Positions 23,548 to 37,600 of a DNA stretch of 64,000 bases are shown piece after piece. A program made the position numbers and the translations under genes. This DNA comes from Osedax fenrisi (Eukaryota; Annelida; Polychaeta; Sabellida; Siboglinidae). Where the stretch lies: contig OZ025241.1 of the NCBI GenBank assembly GCA_964019155.1, forward strand, positions 90,798,223 to 90,862,222, in the 5' to 3' direction. The notes below the pieces were generated by a model. The model searched no databases, had not been told where the DNA came from, and worked only from the letters and a program-made list of their open reading frames with translations. Numbering within the stretch: position 1 is the first letter of the stretch; each line of letters starts with the position of its first letter.

Positions 23548-24334
23548 ACACAATTCTAACATTTTTATATTCTATATTATTAATTACTTTAAATGGTATA
23601 GCGTCCCCTTGATTACATTATTGATTTTGTTTATATTATATTATTTGTACCTGTACCATTGTTTATATTCATATATTATATTTGAAATTTTATTTACTCA
23701 GAATAATTTTTTTTAATCAATCATGCTGACATAACTAGTATTAACTTTTGTACAATTGAATATTTTTTATTCATATTGTAGATAAAACCTGTAAGATTAA
23801 AGTTATTTGTCAAAATTAGAAAATTAACATTTTTTATCAGATATTTCAATGATTTTTTTTAGAAACGTATAACAAAGTAAACATCTATAAATTTCAACAT
23901 AATATAAAAATATATAATATTAAAAGATTAAAAAAAAAAAAACAAAAGTGAATATTTTCTTAAATTATAATATTTATATTGGTTAATTTATACCATATGT
24001 AATTTATTTGTTAACATTTTAAACACAATTCATTATAATAAATATATTTTTTTATAATATTATAATTATTTATATTAATATTCTATAAAATTAGGATTAT
24101 ATATTGATCATACTTAAATGTAGTTTATATTATAATAGTATATTTATGTAGTAGGAGTAGGCAAAGTAAATAATCTAACATATTTATTCTCGATATAAAA
24201 TCGGTATATATTAATTACTAGTAACATTTTGAATGCATACATATAGGATAATTAGAACACGACAACTAAATTGCTCATTGAACAGGTGTTGACACGAAAC
24301 CCCGTGGACATAGCATAGATAGTGGACAGAATCC
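23548..24334. other. Spacer after H3, no gene seen
   Basis: This is AT-rich with no supported gene. Near its end, 24315-24350 is a small perfect hairpin: CATAGATAGTGGA and TCCACTATCTATG around a 10-nt loop. Confidence 0.5.
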
Positions 24335-25294
24335 CCTCCACTATCTATGTTTATTATGTATATGTTATTAATAATATCTTGATATACATTATAATATATT
24401 ATAATAAATAATATATTTAATATAATCTATTCCAATAGTGTTTATTTTCATAACAAATAGCTACATTAGGTAACAAACTGTAACGTGTATATCTACCCTA
24501 CGTATTATACATATATACGATAACTGACGCAATACACAATGCATATAATTAGAACGAGTTGAAACTTGTTCTTACCAGATGGCTAGTGATTACAAATAAC
24601 TGCCATATTTTGGCGGCAAACTGTGTATGCAGTGAAACGTAAATAGAATACCCTGGCGGTAAACAACATAACTGAATATACACAATATACCTGTATTTCG
24701 TCTTCTATGTGACAAAGAGATAGTACTATACTATAATTATAATTATACTATAACATGTGTATTAAGGGTAACTAATATATTGTGGCGCTAACCTTTGTAA
24801 CTCACTAACTATTCAGCCTATATTGAGAATATAAGCGGAAATAAATGAATATGTTATTTATATGAATATATTATCTTATATGTTTATTATCTTATGATAT
24901 ATCATGTGTTGAAAGTAAAAAGTATATTTGTATAAATTATTATTTAATATATATAGATCACTATTATTGAATTAGATTGTATATAAGAAAAGTTATACCT
25001 ATAAGTAAGAAGTTGTAACGTGTTTTACATAGCACACAATGCATTTAATTGGAACAAGCTTAAACTTGTTTCCTACTATACCAGATGGCTGGTGATTAAA
25101 AGTAGATACAACGTATTCTTTATTAACTAAATAACTAGAATACCCTGATGGTAAACATCGTATCTACTGCATATACATATAACTTTATATTCGTCTTATA
25201 TATAGTCACATATATGACAAAGATATTATATATATTATAGCAATAGTATATTATAGTATCTGCGAGTATCTCTAAATATAGATATTAATTTATT

Positions 25295-25535
25295 ATAAAC
25301 TAAACTAGTAATATAATAGTGACTTTATTGTATAGCGAAACTTAACTAATTATATTTAACTTAATTTAATAATTTATTATTTAGTTCATTATGAATAATA
25401 TATTTCATATTGTTACTTTATTATTAATATGTATCTATAATATCATACTGGAAAAATATAATGTGTTTATATATATGTGTGTAGGTTTGTGTGTATATAG
25501 AGACACTTTTATTTTAATTATATACATAATTGGCG
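25295..25535. repeat. Direct repeat, copy 1 (partner 26255-26455)
   Basis: It shares TTGTATAGCGAAA, AACTAATTATATTTAAC and CACTTTTATTTTAATTATAT with the partner about 950 bp downstream, in the same order. This is an old local tandem duplication. The GT-rich (GTGTGTAGGTTTG) section between the shared parts differs. Confidence 0.6.
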
Positions 25536-26002
25536 TTCTATTGCACTAGCCATCATTAGTAAAGTCCCTTATATATATTTAATTATGTATTAAAATTATG
25601 TTTATAATATATATATGTTATAACATTTATATGTATTAATTAAAAAGTAAATATATGTATATATATATATATGTTGGCTTCATAACTGTATCCTCTATGA
25701 GTGTTTTAAGTATACAGTCGTGTACAATATACAGTGTATACATATACTATATATATATTATATATATATATATACTTTGTATATTGTAGCCGTGTACACT
25801 GTACACTCCTACGTCGTATATATACGTATATACATACAGTATACTGTATGTATCTATATCAAATCAATTTAACAAAGGGTTTTGTCTATATGTATATATC
25901 TAGGCGCCAAACTTCATATACTCATATCCTTTGTGTAGGCTGACATATAATAACCGGCATTGTTCTTTGTTATATAACAGGTGTTAGAAGTAATTAGTAT
26001 AG

Positions 26003-26014
26003 TTTGGCGCGAAA
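26003..26014. promoter_or_regulatory. Palindromic E2F-like motif
   Basis: TTTGGCGCGAAA matches the E2F/DP consensus TTTSSCGC on both strands. Similar motifs occur at 28853-28865 (TTTAGCGCCGAAA), 28986-28997 (TTTGGCGCTAAA) and, weaker, about 24608. Their placement far from the histone promoters makes function speculative. Confidence 0.25.
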
Positions 26015-26750
26015 CCACGCGAGGCTCAAGTTACTGTTGTCAAGGACTAATGTACTTTCCTATAGGGCACTTTCTATATATATAGAATATAAATAAAAAA
26101 ATAGATAGTTGTTCACTATATTTTCTAGAATTCTAGAAATAGTATGCTATAGCACTATATATATATAGTATATATCCGTATATAGAGTATATATTTTATA
26201 TATGAGTAATTATCATTGAATATCAATAAATATATATATACTAATGTATTATTAACCAAACAAATTAGTAATATAATAATGGATATATTGTATAGCGAAA
26301 TTAAACTAATTATATTTAACCTTAATTTAATTATTTTGTATATAGTTAATTATTAATAGATTTCCTATGTGTACCTTATATATGTAGGTTGGTATGTAAT
26401 ACACACTGTGTATATAGTTACACTTTTATTTTAATTATATACATAATTAACGTTTCGACAAGACCATGGCTTCCAATTATAAATATATTCGCATATAGAG
26501 AACTAGTAGTCGGTTGATAGGGTATATATATTATATATCCTTAATTAAACAACATAATAGAATATTAATCATAACATAATAGCAGCATAATATACTTGTA
26601 ATGGCAACATAATAGCAAAATGTAAACTTTTTAGGGTATTATTGATGCTATTCTACTACTATTATGAATCTATTATTGTTAGCTGGGTATTTTGAATATA
26701 TTCAATTTATATTTTATATTATATAAAATATATATATATTTATATATATA

Positions 26751-27843
26751 TTGGTTATTTGAATTATATTTATAAATAGCATTGTGAAAAGACAAAGGCG
26801 TCACGCTCTATTTGCACTCGAGGTTATTGTAAGTTCATAATATGAACTTCATATTAACAAACCGTATGCATATATATATATATATATATATATATGTATA
26901 GTCTACTATATATATATATAGGATATCCTATATATATATAAACATATGTTTTGATATTATAGATAATATAATGTATTTGTTTGTATTTATATTCAAGTAA
27001 TTATTAGGTATTAATTCATATTTTAGCATGTCAAATAATTGATCATTTAAGAAAATATAATGATATAATATGACATAATGATATATACGGATTATTCTTT
27101 ATAATAAGTTTTTAAAACGCATTGATTGCAAATAATCAAATGCAAATATGTTGGAATAATATATACACTAAGGTGTAAATAAAACAATATACATTAATAT
27201 AGAAATAAGTAATATAAAGGAAGGGTAAATCTTTATCTATATATATATATATACAATGAATATTATGGCATGCATTTCATCCATAAATTTATAGTTTACC
27301 CATGTTAGGTAAAATATAAATCTATAATATAAATCTAGATATTCTCTTTAGCTCTATGCATGTCATCGATATAAAGCAGAGTATTAGTGGTACTCTAAAT
27401 CTATGATATAAACATAGATTTGTATTTTACTTTAACTATAAATCGTAATTTAGGTAAACTATAAATATATGGATATAAAGGAAGATTTATTGACATTGAT
27501 GTATGCTATTATATATCATTGATATACACATTGCTTAAAATCTTACAATGAATATTATATATAAGTTATATATAATATCATATTATATCATTATATTATT
27601 TTAATGATCAATTATTTGACATGCTAAAATATGAATTACTAACTAATAATTACTTTAATATAAATACAAACAAATACATTATATTATCTATAATATCAAA
27701 ACATCCTATATATATATAGTATATGCATACAGTTTGTTAATATGAAGTTCATATTATGAACTTACAATAACCTCGAGTGCAAATAGAGCGTGACGCCTTT
27801 GTCTTTTCACACTGCTATTTATAAATATAATTAAAATAACCAA
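26751..27843. mobile_element. Foldback element
   Basis: The arms at about 26751-27075 and 27575-27843 are inverted copies. They start at GGTTATTT..AATTATATTTATAA and include GACAAAGGCGTCACGCTCTA, GCACTCGAGGTTATTGTAAG and TTAGCATGTCAAATAATTGA. The roughly 500-bp centre contains smaller inverted pieces. There is no coding region. A related short fragment lies at about 35190-35240 (GCGTGACGTCTTTGTCTTGT). Confidence 0.65.
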
Positions 27844-28130
27844 TATATATATAATTACTTTATGTATTTAATAAGATACTATAAGTTAAAGTATCTCCAA
27901 ATATCCAGCTTTATATTACTACTATACTATGATAATATGAAACTATAAAATGTACAATATACATAGGTACCTATATAAATAAATTTATAATACAGTATAA
28001 ATAGCACACATATTATGTAGGTAATGCCTACATGGTAAAATATCAAATTCATAGTAAATATAATTAGTTAATTTTCTCTCAATATTAATATAGCCATTAT
28101 TATATTACTAGTTTGGAAATATTATAATAA

Positions 28131-28167
<37 letters not shown>

Positions 28168-28985
28168 TATATTCATGTACAGTATATTGTTCTATTCCTA
28201 TTATAAATGTCCTATATATAATATAAAATTTCTATAATATAGTATGTTCTCTTTGTCACATAGATGACGAAATACATGTATGTGTATATGCTGTAGTTAT
28301 ACTGTTTACCGCCAGGGTATTCTATTTACGTTCACAACATGCCTAGTTTGCCGCCATAATATGCTAGTTATTTTTAATCACTAGCCATCTGGTAAGAACC
28401 AGTTTCAACTCGTTCTAATTACATGCATTGTGTATTGCGTCAGTTATCGTATAATACGTTAAGGAGACATATACGTTACAACTTATTAACTAATGTAGCT
28501 GTTTGTTATGCATACATATTAAATTAGATTATATTAAATAAGAATATATTCCAAGTTATTATTAATAACGTATAACCCTGACAACATAATAAACATAGCT
28601 CCATGGCCTAGGTCGTGATGATATGCATACAGTTTGGAGCGAAAATATACTATTTTCTTTCAAAACCTACTATATAGGCAATCAATTGTCGTGTATTTAT
28701 ATGAATATATACAATGAATCATTGTTAATGATACACATTAAGGGGTATCCATACAGATATTAAATGCACCTGTTAGGCAAACACAGTTCATTGGTCGCTT
28801 AAATCTAATTCATTGATATTCATTTAAATAATAGTTGTATAGTGTCCGCCTATTTAGCGCCGAAATAAATTAATTACTATAGACAAATATACTATCGTGT
28901 ATTTTATACATAGATTTGTATTTGAAGGTGAACTATAAATATATCATTGTATATCAGCCTATATAGGTTATATTAGAATATGGTG

Positions 28986-29135
28986 TTTGGCGCTAAACTA
29001 TACTATATATATTCAATACAATTTAAAATTTAAATAGATTATTTATATTATAAGTTATATATATATATATGTATTAAAAGTAAATAATCTATTTAAATTT
29101 TTATATTGTATTGAACATAGATAGTATAGTTTAGT
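28986..29135. repeat. Hairpin-forming palindrome (MITE-like)
   Basis: TAAACTATACTATATATATT leads into an arm ending in AATAGATTATTTA. After a TA-rich loop, the complement runs back to ATAGTATAGTTTA. The arms of about 50 bp are almost perfect inverted copies. Confidence 0.6.
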
Positions 29136-29269
29136 ATTTATATAATATAAGATATTATGATATGTGTGATTCAATAAATAGATATTATTATATACTATTA
29201 TATTTCAATATATACACGTACCTATTTTTTTATGAATATTAAATAATATCATACTTATATTTACAGGAA

Positions 29270-29800
29270 TAATAATTATTATAATCAATATGGAAACAAT
29301 ATCCTATAGGATAAAATATACTTCATATAAATAATATTAATTAAACAAAACTACTCATTTACAAGTACATTTATATATAGTATACGTTATTGTATTTATT
29401 ATAAATAAATAAATATGTACTCCATTATTTTTTTCAATATAAATATTAATATTATTATAAATACTATAGTATTAGTATATAGGTATACCTAAATGATATT
29501 AAATTATATAATAGTAATACTATTAATATTTAACTAAGTTACATATGGAGTAAAATAAGTAATATTAATAATTGTATAATGTCAGTTTCATATTTAATAT
29601 ATTAGACTAATATACTATATAAATATTATTAATATAGAATAAAACATATGTGTAATTATCATACCATTATTATATGGATACGAATGTATATATTAGGATG
29701 GATCGAATGTACATATAGCAAGAACATTTCGCTGTAATTAGTATACCTATATATATATACTTATATAAATAATAATTTCTAATTATATATATATACTAGC
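29270..29800. repeat. Paralogous spacer segment, left part (interrupted copy)
   Basis: This is similar to 37085-37600 in order (AATATGGAAACA, ATATTAATTAAACAA, GGAGTAAAATAAG, CTGTAATTAGTATACC). It breaks at about 29800, where the tandem array begins, and resumes at about 34764 (AATAAGTATTTATAATGTAT). Confidence 0.6.
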
Positions 29801-32800
29801 CGTACCCGACCCGGCGTTGCTCGGTTTTTGAATATTTACCTATTATCTATTATTTATTAATTATAGATATATTATATACCTATTCATGATTATGCATTGC
29901 TATATATACAATAAAATAAATGTTAGCTAAAATACAAACAAAATATAGAAAAATATTTAAAAAATTAGTGGAAATATATTAAAAAATGCAACAAATATTA
30001 CAAAATATGTTTTAAAAAATGTCTAAAACCCAAACCGTACCCAAACCGGCGTTGCTCGGATATTGATTGTTTGCCTATCTATTATTTATTAATTATAGCT
30101 GTTCCTGATTCTTCATTGTTATATATACAATTAAATAAATGTTAGCTGAAATACAAACAAATGTAGAAAAATATTTTAATAATTAAAAAATTAGTAGAAA
30201 AATATTTCAAAAAATATATTAAAAAATACAATAAATATTTTGAATATTACAAAATATGTTTTAAAAAGATGTCGAAAACCCAAACCTAAACCCAAACCGT
30301 ACCCGACCTGGCGTTGCTCGGTTTTTGATTTTTTGCCAATTATTATTTATTAATTATAGCTATTACTAATTCTGCATTGCTAAATATTTATATTTAATTT
30401 GTTCCTAACTATTATTTATATACAATAAAATAAATGTTAGATGACATACAAACAAATGTAGACAAATATTTTAATATTTAAAAAATTAGTGGACAAATAT
30501 TTTAAAAAATATATTAAAAAATACAACTAATATTTCAATTATTATAAAATATGTTTTAAAAAAATGTCTAAAACCAAAACCCACACCGTCCTGACACGGC
30601 GTTGCTAGGTTTTTGATTGTTTTCCTATCTATTATTTATTAATTATAACAATTCCTGATTTTAATTTTTTTGCCTTATCCAACACGACGTTTCTCGGTTT
30701 TTAATTATTTGCCTATCAATTATTAATTATAGCTATTCCTAATTATGCATAGCTAATCTTTAATTTTTAGTCTTCTAACTAATATTTAATACATATAACT
30801 GTATCCGATGTATATCTAGCGTTGTTCTTTTTTAGATTTATTCGTAAAATATTTTGTAAAAATACAAAAAATAATTTAAAATATTATAAAATATATTTTT
30901 AAAAAGTGTCTAAAAATATTTTTTAAATATAAAAAACATTTCAACATATTAGTAGCCATACCCTACCCGGCGTTGCTAGGTTTTTGATTGTTTGACTATT
31001 TTTATTAATTATAGCTATTCCTGATTATTCTAAAATATATAATTGCTAAAAAATACAAAAAATATTTAAAATATTATAAAATATGTTTTAAAAAAATGTC
31101 GAAAACTCAAACCTAAACCCAAATCCAAACAGTATCCGACTCGATATTTATCGGTTTTTGATTATTTGCCTATTTATTATTTATTAATTAGAGCTATTTC
31201 TGATCCTACATTTCTAGTATATACAATTAAATAAAGTTTATCTAAAATACAAACAAATGTGGAAACATATTTTTTTTAATATTTAAAAAATTAGTGACAA
31301 AATATTTCAAAAAATACAACAGATATTTCAAATAATCCAAAATATGTTGAAAACCTGAACCCAAACAGTTCCAAATCGTCGTTGCTCGTTTTTTTATTAT
31401 TTGTCTATCTATCATTTATTAATTATAACTATTCCTTATTTGGAATTTCTTGCCGTACCCAACTTTGCTTTACTCGTTGTTTGATAGTTTACCTATCTAT
31501 TATTTATTAATTATGGCTATTCATGATTCTGCTTTTCATATACAATAACATAAATTGTTGCTAAAATTCAAACAAATTTATACAAATATTAATATCTCAA
31601 AAATTAGTGGAAAAATATTTCAAAAATATTTCACAAAATATTTTTAAAAATACAACACATATTTCCAATTTTACAAAATATTACTTAAAAAATGTCGAAA
31701 ACTCAAACTGCACCCTGCATTGCTCGATTTTTGATTTTTGATTGTTGTTGCCCATTTATTATTTATTAATTATAGCTATTTCTGATTCTGTATTTCTGTA
31801 TTGCTACAAAATATATTTTTTATAAATTTTCTACAAATATTTTAAAAAGTATAATATTTATATCTTATAATATTTATATATTTATTATATAATTATAATA
31901 TTTTAATTATATCTTAAAATAATAATATTTCAAAGATTAGTTGAAAAATATAAAAAAATATTTCAAAAAAATGTCCACAAAAATGTTTACAAATATTTCA
32001 AAAAAATGTTTTAAAATATTTGAAAAAATTTTTTTTTAAATATTTCAAAAAATAGCCGTACCCGACCCGGCGTTGCTCGGTTTTGATTATTTTCCTATAT
32101 ATTATATATTAATTATAGCTATTCCTGATTCTTAATTGATATATATAATAAAATAAATGTTAGCTGACATACAAAACAAAGTAGAAAACATTTTCAAATA
32201 ATATGTTAAAAAATACAACAAATATTTCAAATATTAAAAAATATGTTTTAAAAAAATGTCTAAAACCCAAACCTAAACCCAAACACAAACCGTACACTAC
32301 CCTGCGTTGCTAGGTTTTTGATTATTTGCCTATTAATTGTAGCTATTCCTGATTATACTTAGATAATATTTAATTGTTTTCTTCTAACTAATATTTACTA
32401 ATTCTAACTGTATCCGATGTGACTCAGCGTTGTTCGTTTTTAAGATTATTTGTAAAATATTTGGTAAGATTACAAATAATAATTTAAAATATTACAAAAT
32501 ATATTTTTAAAAAGTGTCTAAAAATATTTTAAGAAATATAAAACATATTTCAACTTATTAGTAGCCATACCTGATTTTTAATGCCTATTAATTTTTTTTA
32601 TTAATTATAGCTATTCCTGATTATTCTAAAATATATAATTGCTAAAAATTGCAAAAAAATATATAAAATATTACAAAATATGTTTTAAAAACAAACCATA
32701 CCCGACCCGGCATTTCTTTGTTTTTGTTTGTTTGCCTATCTATTATTTATTATTTATTAATTAGGGCAATTTCTGATTCTATATTTCTAGTATATACAAT

Positions 32801-34760
32801 TAAATAAAGTTTATTTAAAATACAAACAAATATAGAAAAATATTGTTTATAATATTTAAAAAATTAGTGAACAAATATTTCAAAAAATATTTTAAAAAAT
32901 ACAACAAATATTTCAAATATTACAAAATATGTTGAAAACCCAAACCCAAACCGTCCCAACCCGGCGTTGCTCGGTTTTTAAATATATGCCTATCTATAAT
33001 TTATTAATTATAACTATTACTGATTTGGAATTTCTTGCAGTACCCTACCCGACGTTGCTCGGTTTTTTATTATTTGCCTATCAATTATTAATTATAGTTA
33101 TTCCTAATTATGCATAGCTAATCTTTAATTTTATTTATAACTAATATTTAATAATTCTAACTGTATCCGATGTAGATCTAGCGTTGTTCTTTTTAAGATT
33201 TATTCGTAAAATATTTTGTAAAAATACAAAAAATAATTTAAAATATTATAAAATATATTTTAAAAAAGTGTCTAAAAATACTTTTTTAAATATCAAAAAT
33301 ATTTCAACATATTAGTAGCCATACCCGGCGTTGCTAGGTTTTTGATTGTTTGACTATTTATTTTTATTAATTATAGCTATTTCTGATTATTCTAAAATAT
33401 ATAATTGCTAAAAAATACAAAAAATATTTAAAATATTATAAAATATGTTTTAAAAAAATGTCGAAAACTCAAACCTAAACCCAAATCCAAACAGTATCCG
33501 ACTCGATATTTATCGGTTTTTGATTATTTGCCTATTTATTATTTATTAATTAGAGCTATTTCTGATCCTACATTTCTAGTATATACAATTAAATAAAGTT
33601 TATCTAAAATACAAACAAATGTGGAAACATATTTTTTTTAATATTTAAAAAATTAGTGACAAAATATTTCAAAAAATACAACAGATATTTCAAATAATCC
33701 AAAATATGTTGAAAACCTAAACCCAAACAGTTCCAAATCGGCGTTGCTCGGTTTTTTATTATTTGCCTATCTATCATTTATTAATTATAACTATTCCTGA
33801 TTTGGAATTTCTTGCCGTACCCAACTTTGCTTTACTCGTGGTTTAATAGCTTACCTATCTATTATTTATTATTTATGATTATTCATGATTCTGCTTTTCA
33901 TATACAATAACATAAATTGTTGCTAAAATTCAAACAAATTTATACAAATATTAATATCTCAAAAATTAGTGGAAAAATATTTCAAAAATATTTCAAATAA
34001 TATTTAAAAAAATACATCACATATTTCCAATATTACAAAATATTACTTAATAAATATCGAAAACCCAAACCGCACCCTGCGTTGATCGATTTTTGATTGT
34101 TTGCCTATCTATTATTTATTAATTATAGCTATTCCTGATTCTGTATTCCTAGTATACAACAAATATTTCCAAATATTACAAAATATATTTTTTATAAATA
34201 TTCTACAAATATTTTAAAAAGTATAATATTTATATCTTATAATATTTATATATTTATTATATAATTATAATATTTTAATTATATCTTAAAATAATAATAT
34301 TTCAACTAATAGTTGAAAAATACAAAAAATATAAATAATATTACAAAATATATTTTAAAAAAATTTCAAAAAAATGTTTAAAATAATTCAAAAAATTTCA
34401 AAAATATTTCAAAAAATGTCAAAAATATTTCAAAAATATTTCAAAAAATTTCAAAAATTTCCAAAAATTTCAAAAAAAAATCAAAAAAAATTCAAAAAAA
34501 TACTTCGAAAAAATGTAAAAAAAATATTTCAAAAAAGCGACGCCGAAGATTTTGGATGACAAAAAATCATTTTAATGGCAAAAAGTCAATTTTTCAGGTT
34601 TTTCTGGGGTACGCGGTATAAAATTCAAAAAATTTTCCGGACCAAGACCATACTGTTGCAAATTTATTAAGATCGGGTATAAAATATTTTCGCGACGTAC
34701 CCCGGTTCTCGAGTTACCTCACCAGATACACACACACACACACACATATATATAATTAAA
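29801..34760. repeat. Tandem array of about 250-bp units with higher-order structure
   Basis: The recurring unit core is CGTACCCGACCCGGCGTTGC, then CTCGGTTTTTGATTATTTGC, TATTATTTATTAATTATAGC and CAAATATTACAAAATATG. Fifteen or so cores are visible (29813, 30049, 30311, 30598, 30969, 32068, 32303, 32962, 33327 and others), some decayed. A larger repeat of about 2.3 kb is superimposed (30950 onward versus 33306 onward). The ends look like one transposon: it opens ACTAGCCGTACCCG and closes with a conserved GTACCCCGGTTCTCGAGTTA region, (CA)n and TATATAATAGAT. No protein-coding remnant is recognised; open frames such as 34374-34559 are Lys/Phe low-complexity. Confidence 0.75.
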
Positions 34761-34980
34761 TAGACTTTCTTTTATATAATAGATATATAAATAATAATAA
34801 GTATTTATAATGTATATACAGTATACATATAAACATAAAATAAAGTTAACTTAACTAATTAATATATATTAAACGCATGTATGTCAATTTATATTTAGGT
34901 ATCCTACAGCTTATTTTTAATATGAATAAATTTCAATTTAATGAATATATATTAATGCATCAATATTACTTATATTAATC

Positions 34981-35028
<48 letters not shown>

Positions 35029-35912
35029 ACTAGTTAAATTATATTTCTACTATGCATATAATTATCTAATTTGCATATCTTTCATTGTGAATACAAACCA
35101 AAGTTATAGGTTATTTGTAATATAAATATATCCTATATAATATATACATAAGTCTCCGATAATATAAACTTATTAGTTAATTATTAAGAGTGCAGTAAAG
35201 CGTGACGTCTTTGTCTTGTCTCAACGCTATTTATGTATAGAATACAAATGAATGTATATATATATCTTCGATTACTGATGCGAGAATGACTATAATATTT
35301 TGATAATATAACAATTCCAACAATAATTATTTTAAAATAATCTACTAATTTATAAAAAATAGGTTAGGTAAAATAATGTATCTATAATTTATATCATAAG
35401 TGTTAATAGTACCTACAAGAATATTAATTTTTGAATATTTATATATATATATATATATAATCCACACTATATATAGTGAATACAATTTAAATAATAGTAT
35501 TACTAATTTTCAGAAATGTCATCTAGATGGTACCTTAAATAATCTGTATAATAATTATATATTAATATATAATATTATCATTATAATTGTTATAGGTAGA
35601 TTTAATTATACCAATTGATTGATATTAAATGTAGATTATAAAATAAATAATAAAACATGTATATACATATTCAGAGTTCCAATATATAATTAGAAATAAA
35701 AATATACTACATATATATATATTATAAAGTAAACCTAAATGTAATTAATATAACAATATAAATCTTTTGAAATAATTACTAGTGAATTTAAAAATATTTT
35801 GTTTTAGATTAATAATGATGTAAGAGGAATTATAAACCGTTACTAATTCGTATTAATTATATATTCAAATTAGTTATTCAAAATTAATTAATATACTCGT
35901 ATAAGTTTGGGT
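34761..35912. other. Spacer before H4, no gene seen
   Basis: The first 140 bp continue the paralogous segment of 37085-37600. A TA microsatellite lies at about 34982-35025, and a foldback-related fragment at 35190-35240. The open frame at 35400-35618 is AT-rich and unsupported. Confidence 0.5.
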
Positions 35913-35928
35913 GGCCCTAAAAAGGGCC
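35913..35928 (-). terminator. Histone 3' stem-loop (H4)
   Basis: The minus strand reads GGCCCTTTTTAGGGCC then ACCCA, 34 bp past the H4 stop. Confidence 0.95.
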
Positions 35929-35962
35929 GATTGTTTCAGTAATTAATATTGAAGTAACAGTT

Positions 35963-36601
<639 letters not shown>

Positions 36602-36976
36602 ATGGTGTTCCCTTCCGCTGCTAAAGGTTCCAAGAAAGCTGTCCAGAAGTCTACCAAGACTACTAAAACTGGAGATAAGAAACGTCACAAGAAGAGGAAG
36701 GAGTCCTACGGTATATACATTTACAAGGTCTTGAAACAAGTACACCCCGACACTGGAGTTTCAAGCAAAGCTATGAGTATTATGAATTCTTTTGTCAATG
36801 ATTTATTCGAACGTATTGCTAACGAAGCTTCTCGTTTGACAAAGTACAATACAAAATCTACTATTTCAAGCCGTGAAATTCAAACCGCTGTTCGTCTTTT
36901 ACTCCCAGGAGAATTAGCTAAACATGCCGTAAGTGAAGGTACCAAAGCCGTTACTAAATACACCAGTTCTAAATAA
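36602..36976 (+). CDS. H2B: Histone H2B
   Basis: This core nucleosome histone is the partner of H2A. The 124 residues have a Lys/Ser/Thr-rich N-tail (VFPSAAKGSKKAVQKSTKTT) that differs from the usual PPK-type start. The canonical fold follows: KRKESYGIYIYKVLKQVHPD, SSKAMSIMNSFVNDLFERIA, STISSREIQTAVRLLLPGEL. The conserved end is AKHAVSEGTKAVTKYTSSK, including the Lys ubiquitinated in other animals. It is intronless and followed by a stem-loop 26 bp after the stop. Confidence 0.98.
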   Translation: MVFPSAAKGSKKAVQKSTKTTKTGDKKRHKKRKESYGIYIYKVLKQVHPDTGVSSKAMSIMNSFVNDLFERIANEASRLTKYNTKSTISSREIQTAVRLLLPGELAKHAVSEGTKAVTKYTSSK

Positions 36977-37002
36977 ATTATTATTCTGCACTAACAACAA
37001 TC

Positions 37003-37018
37003 GGCCCTTTTTAGGGCC
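37003..37018 (+). terminator. Histone 3' stem-loop (H2B)
   Basis: GGCCCTTTTTAGGGCC is followed by ACCCA. Confidence 0.95.
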
Positions 37019-37084
37019 ACCCAATTTTAAATAAGTTTATACTATATGTAATGATAACAATTCTAGTAAATCTTATATAAATTT

Positions 37085-37600
37085 TGAATATTATATTTAC
37101 AAGTATAATAACAATATGGAAACACTATCCTTACATAATATTAATTAAACAACCAAAGTTAAATTACAAGTACATATTTATATACATTATTATAAATAAA
37201 TATGTATCTTTTATTTATAAATATTATATAATATTTTACTCCATATGTAATTTAGTTAAATATTAATAGTATTACTTTTGCATAATATATGGAGTAAAAT
37301 AAGGAATATTAATAATTGTAGTATATACTAGTTTTATATAGAATACAATATATATATATATATGTAATTACCATACCCTTATTATATTGATATGAATGTA
37401 TATATTTATAAGGAGGTTAACATGTTGCTGTAATTAGTATACCTATATATATATTTAAATATATATAATACTTATTATTAATTAAATATAATATATATAT
37501 ATATATAATGTAAGTATTATAAAATAAGTATTTATAATGTATCTATAGACAATATAATACAATTAACTTTACTAATTAAGTATACTACAAATATTAAATG
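37085..37600. repeat. Paralogous spacer segment, uninterrupted copy
   Basis: This corresponds to 29270-29800 plus 34764-34900, but without the 5-kb tandem array. It shows what that site looked like before the array arrived. H4 and H2B lie between the two copies. Confidence 0.6.

Larger units (their letters stand above)
24335..28610. repeat. Large inverted repeat in the H3-H4 gap
   Basis: The left arm (about 24335-24735) and the right arm (about 28225-28610) are imperfect reverse complements of about 380 bp. Matched landmarks include CGCAATACACAATGCAT, ACCAGATGGCTAGTGATTA, GGCGGCAAACT and AATAGAATACCCTGGCGGTA. A third diverged copy in left-arm orientation lies at about 25010-25215. The 3.5 kb between the arms holds other repeats but no gene. 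Confidence 0.75.

Noticed and set aside
34374..34559. Lys/Phe-rich 61-codon frame
   Set aside because: It is a simple repeat (TTTCAAAAA) inside the tandem array.
29801..34760. CRISPR-like array
   Set aside because: Units of about 250 bp are decayed and lack uniform short repeats and spacers. The context is an animal genome.
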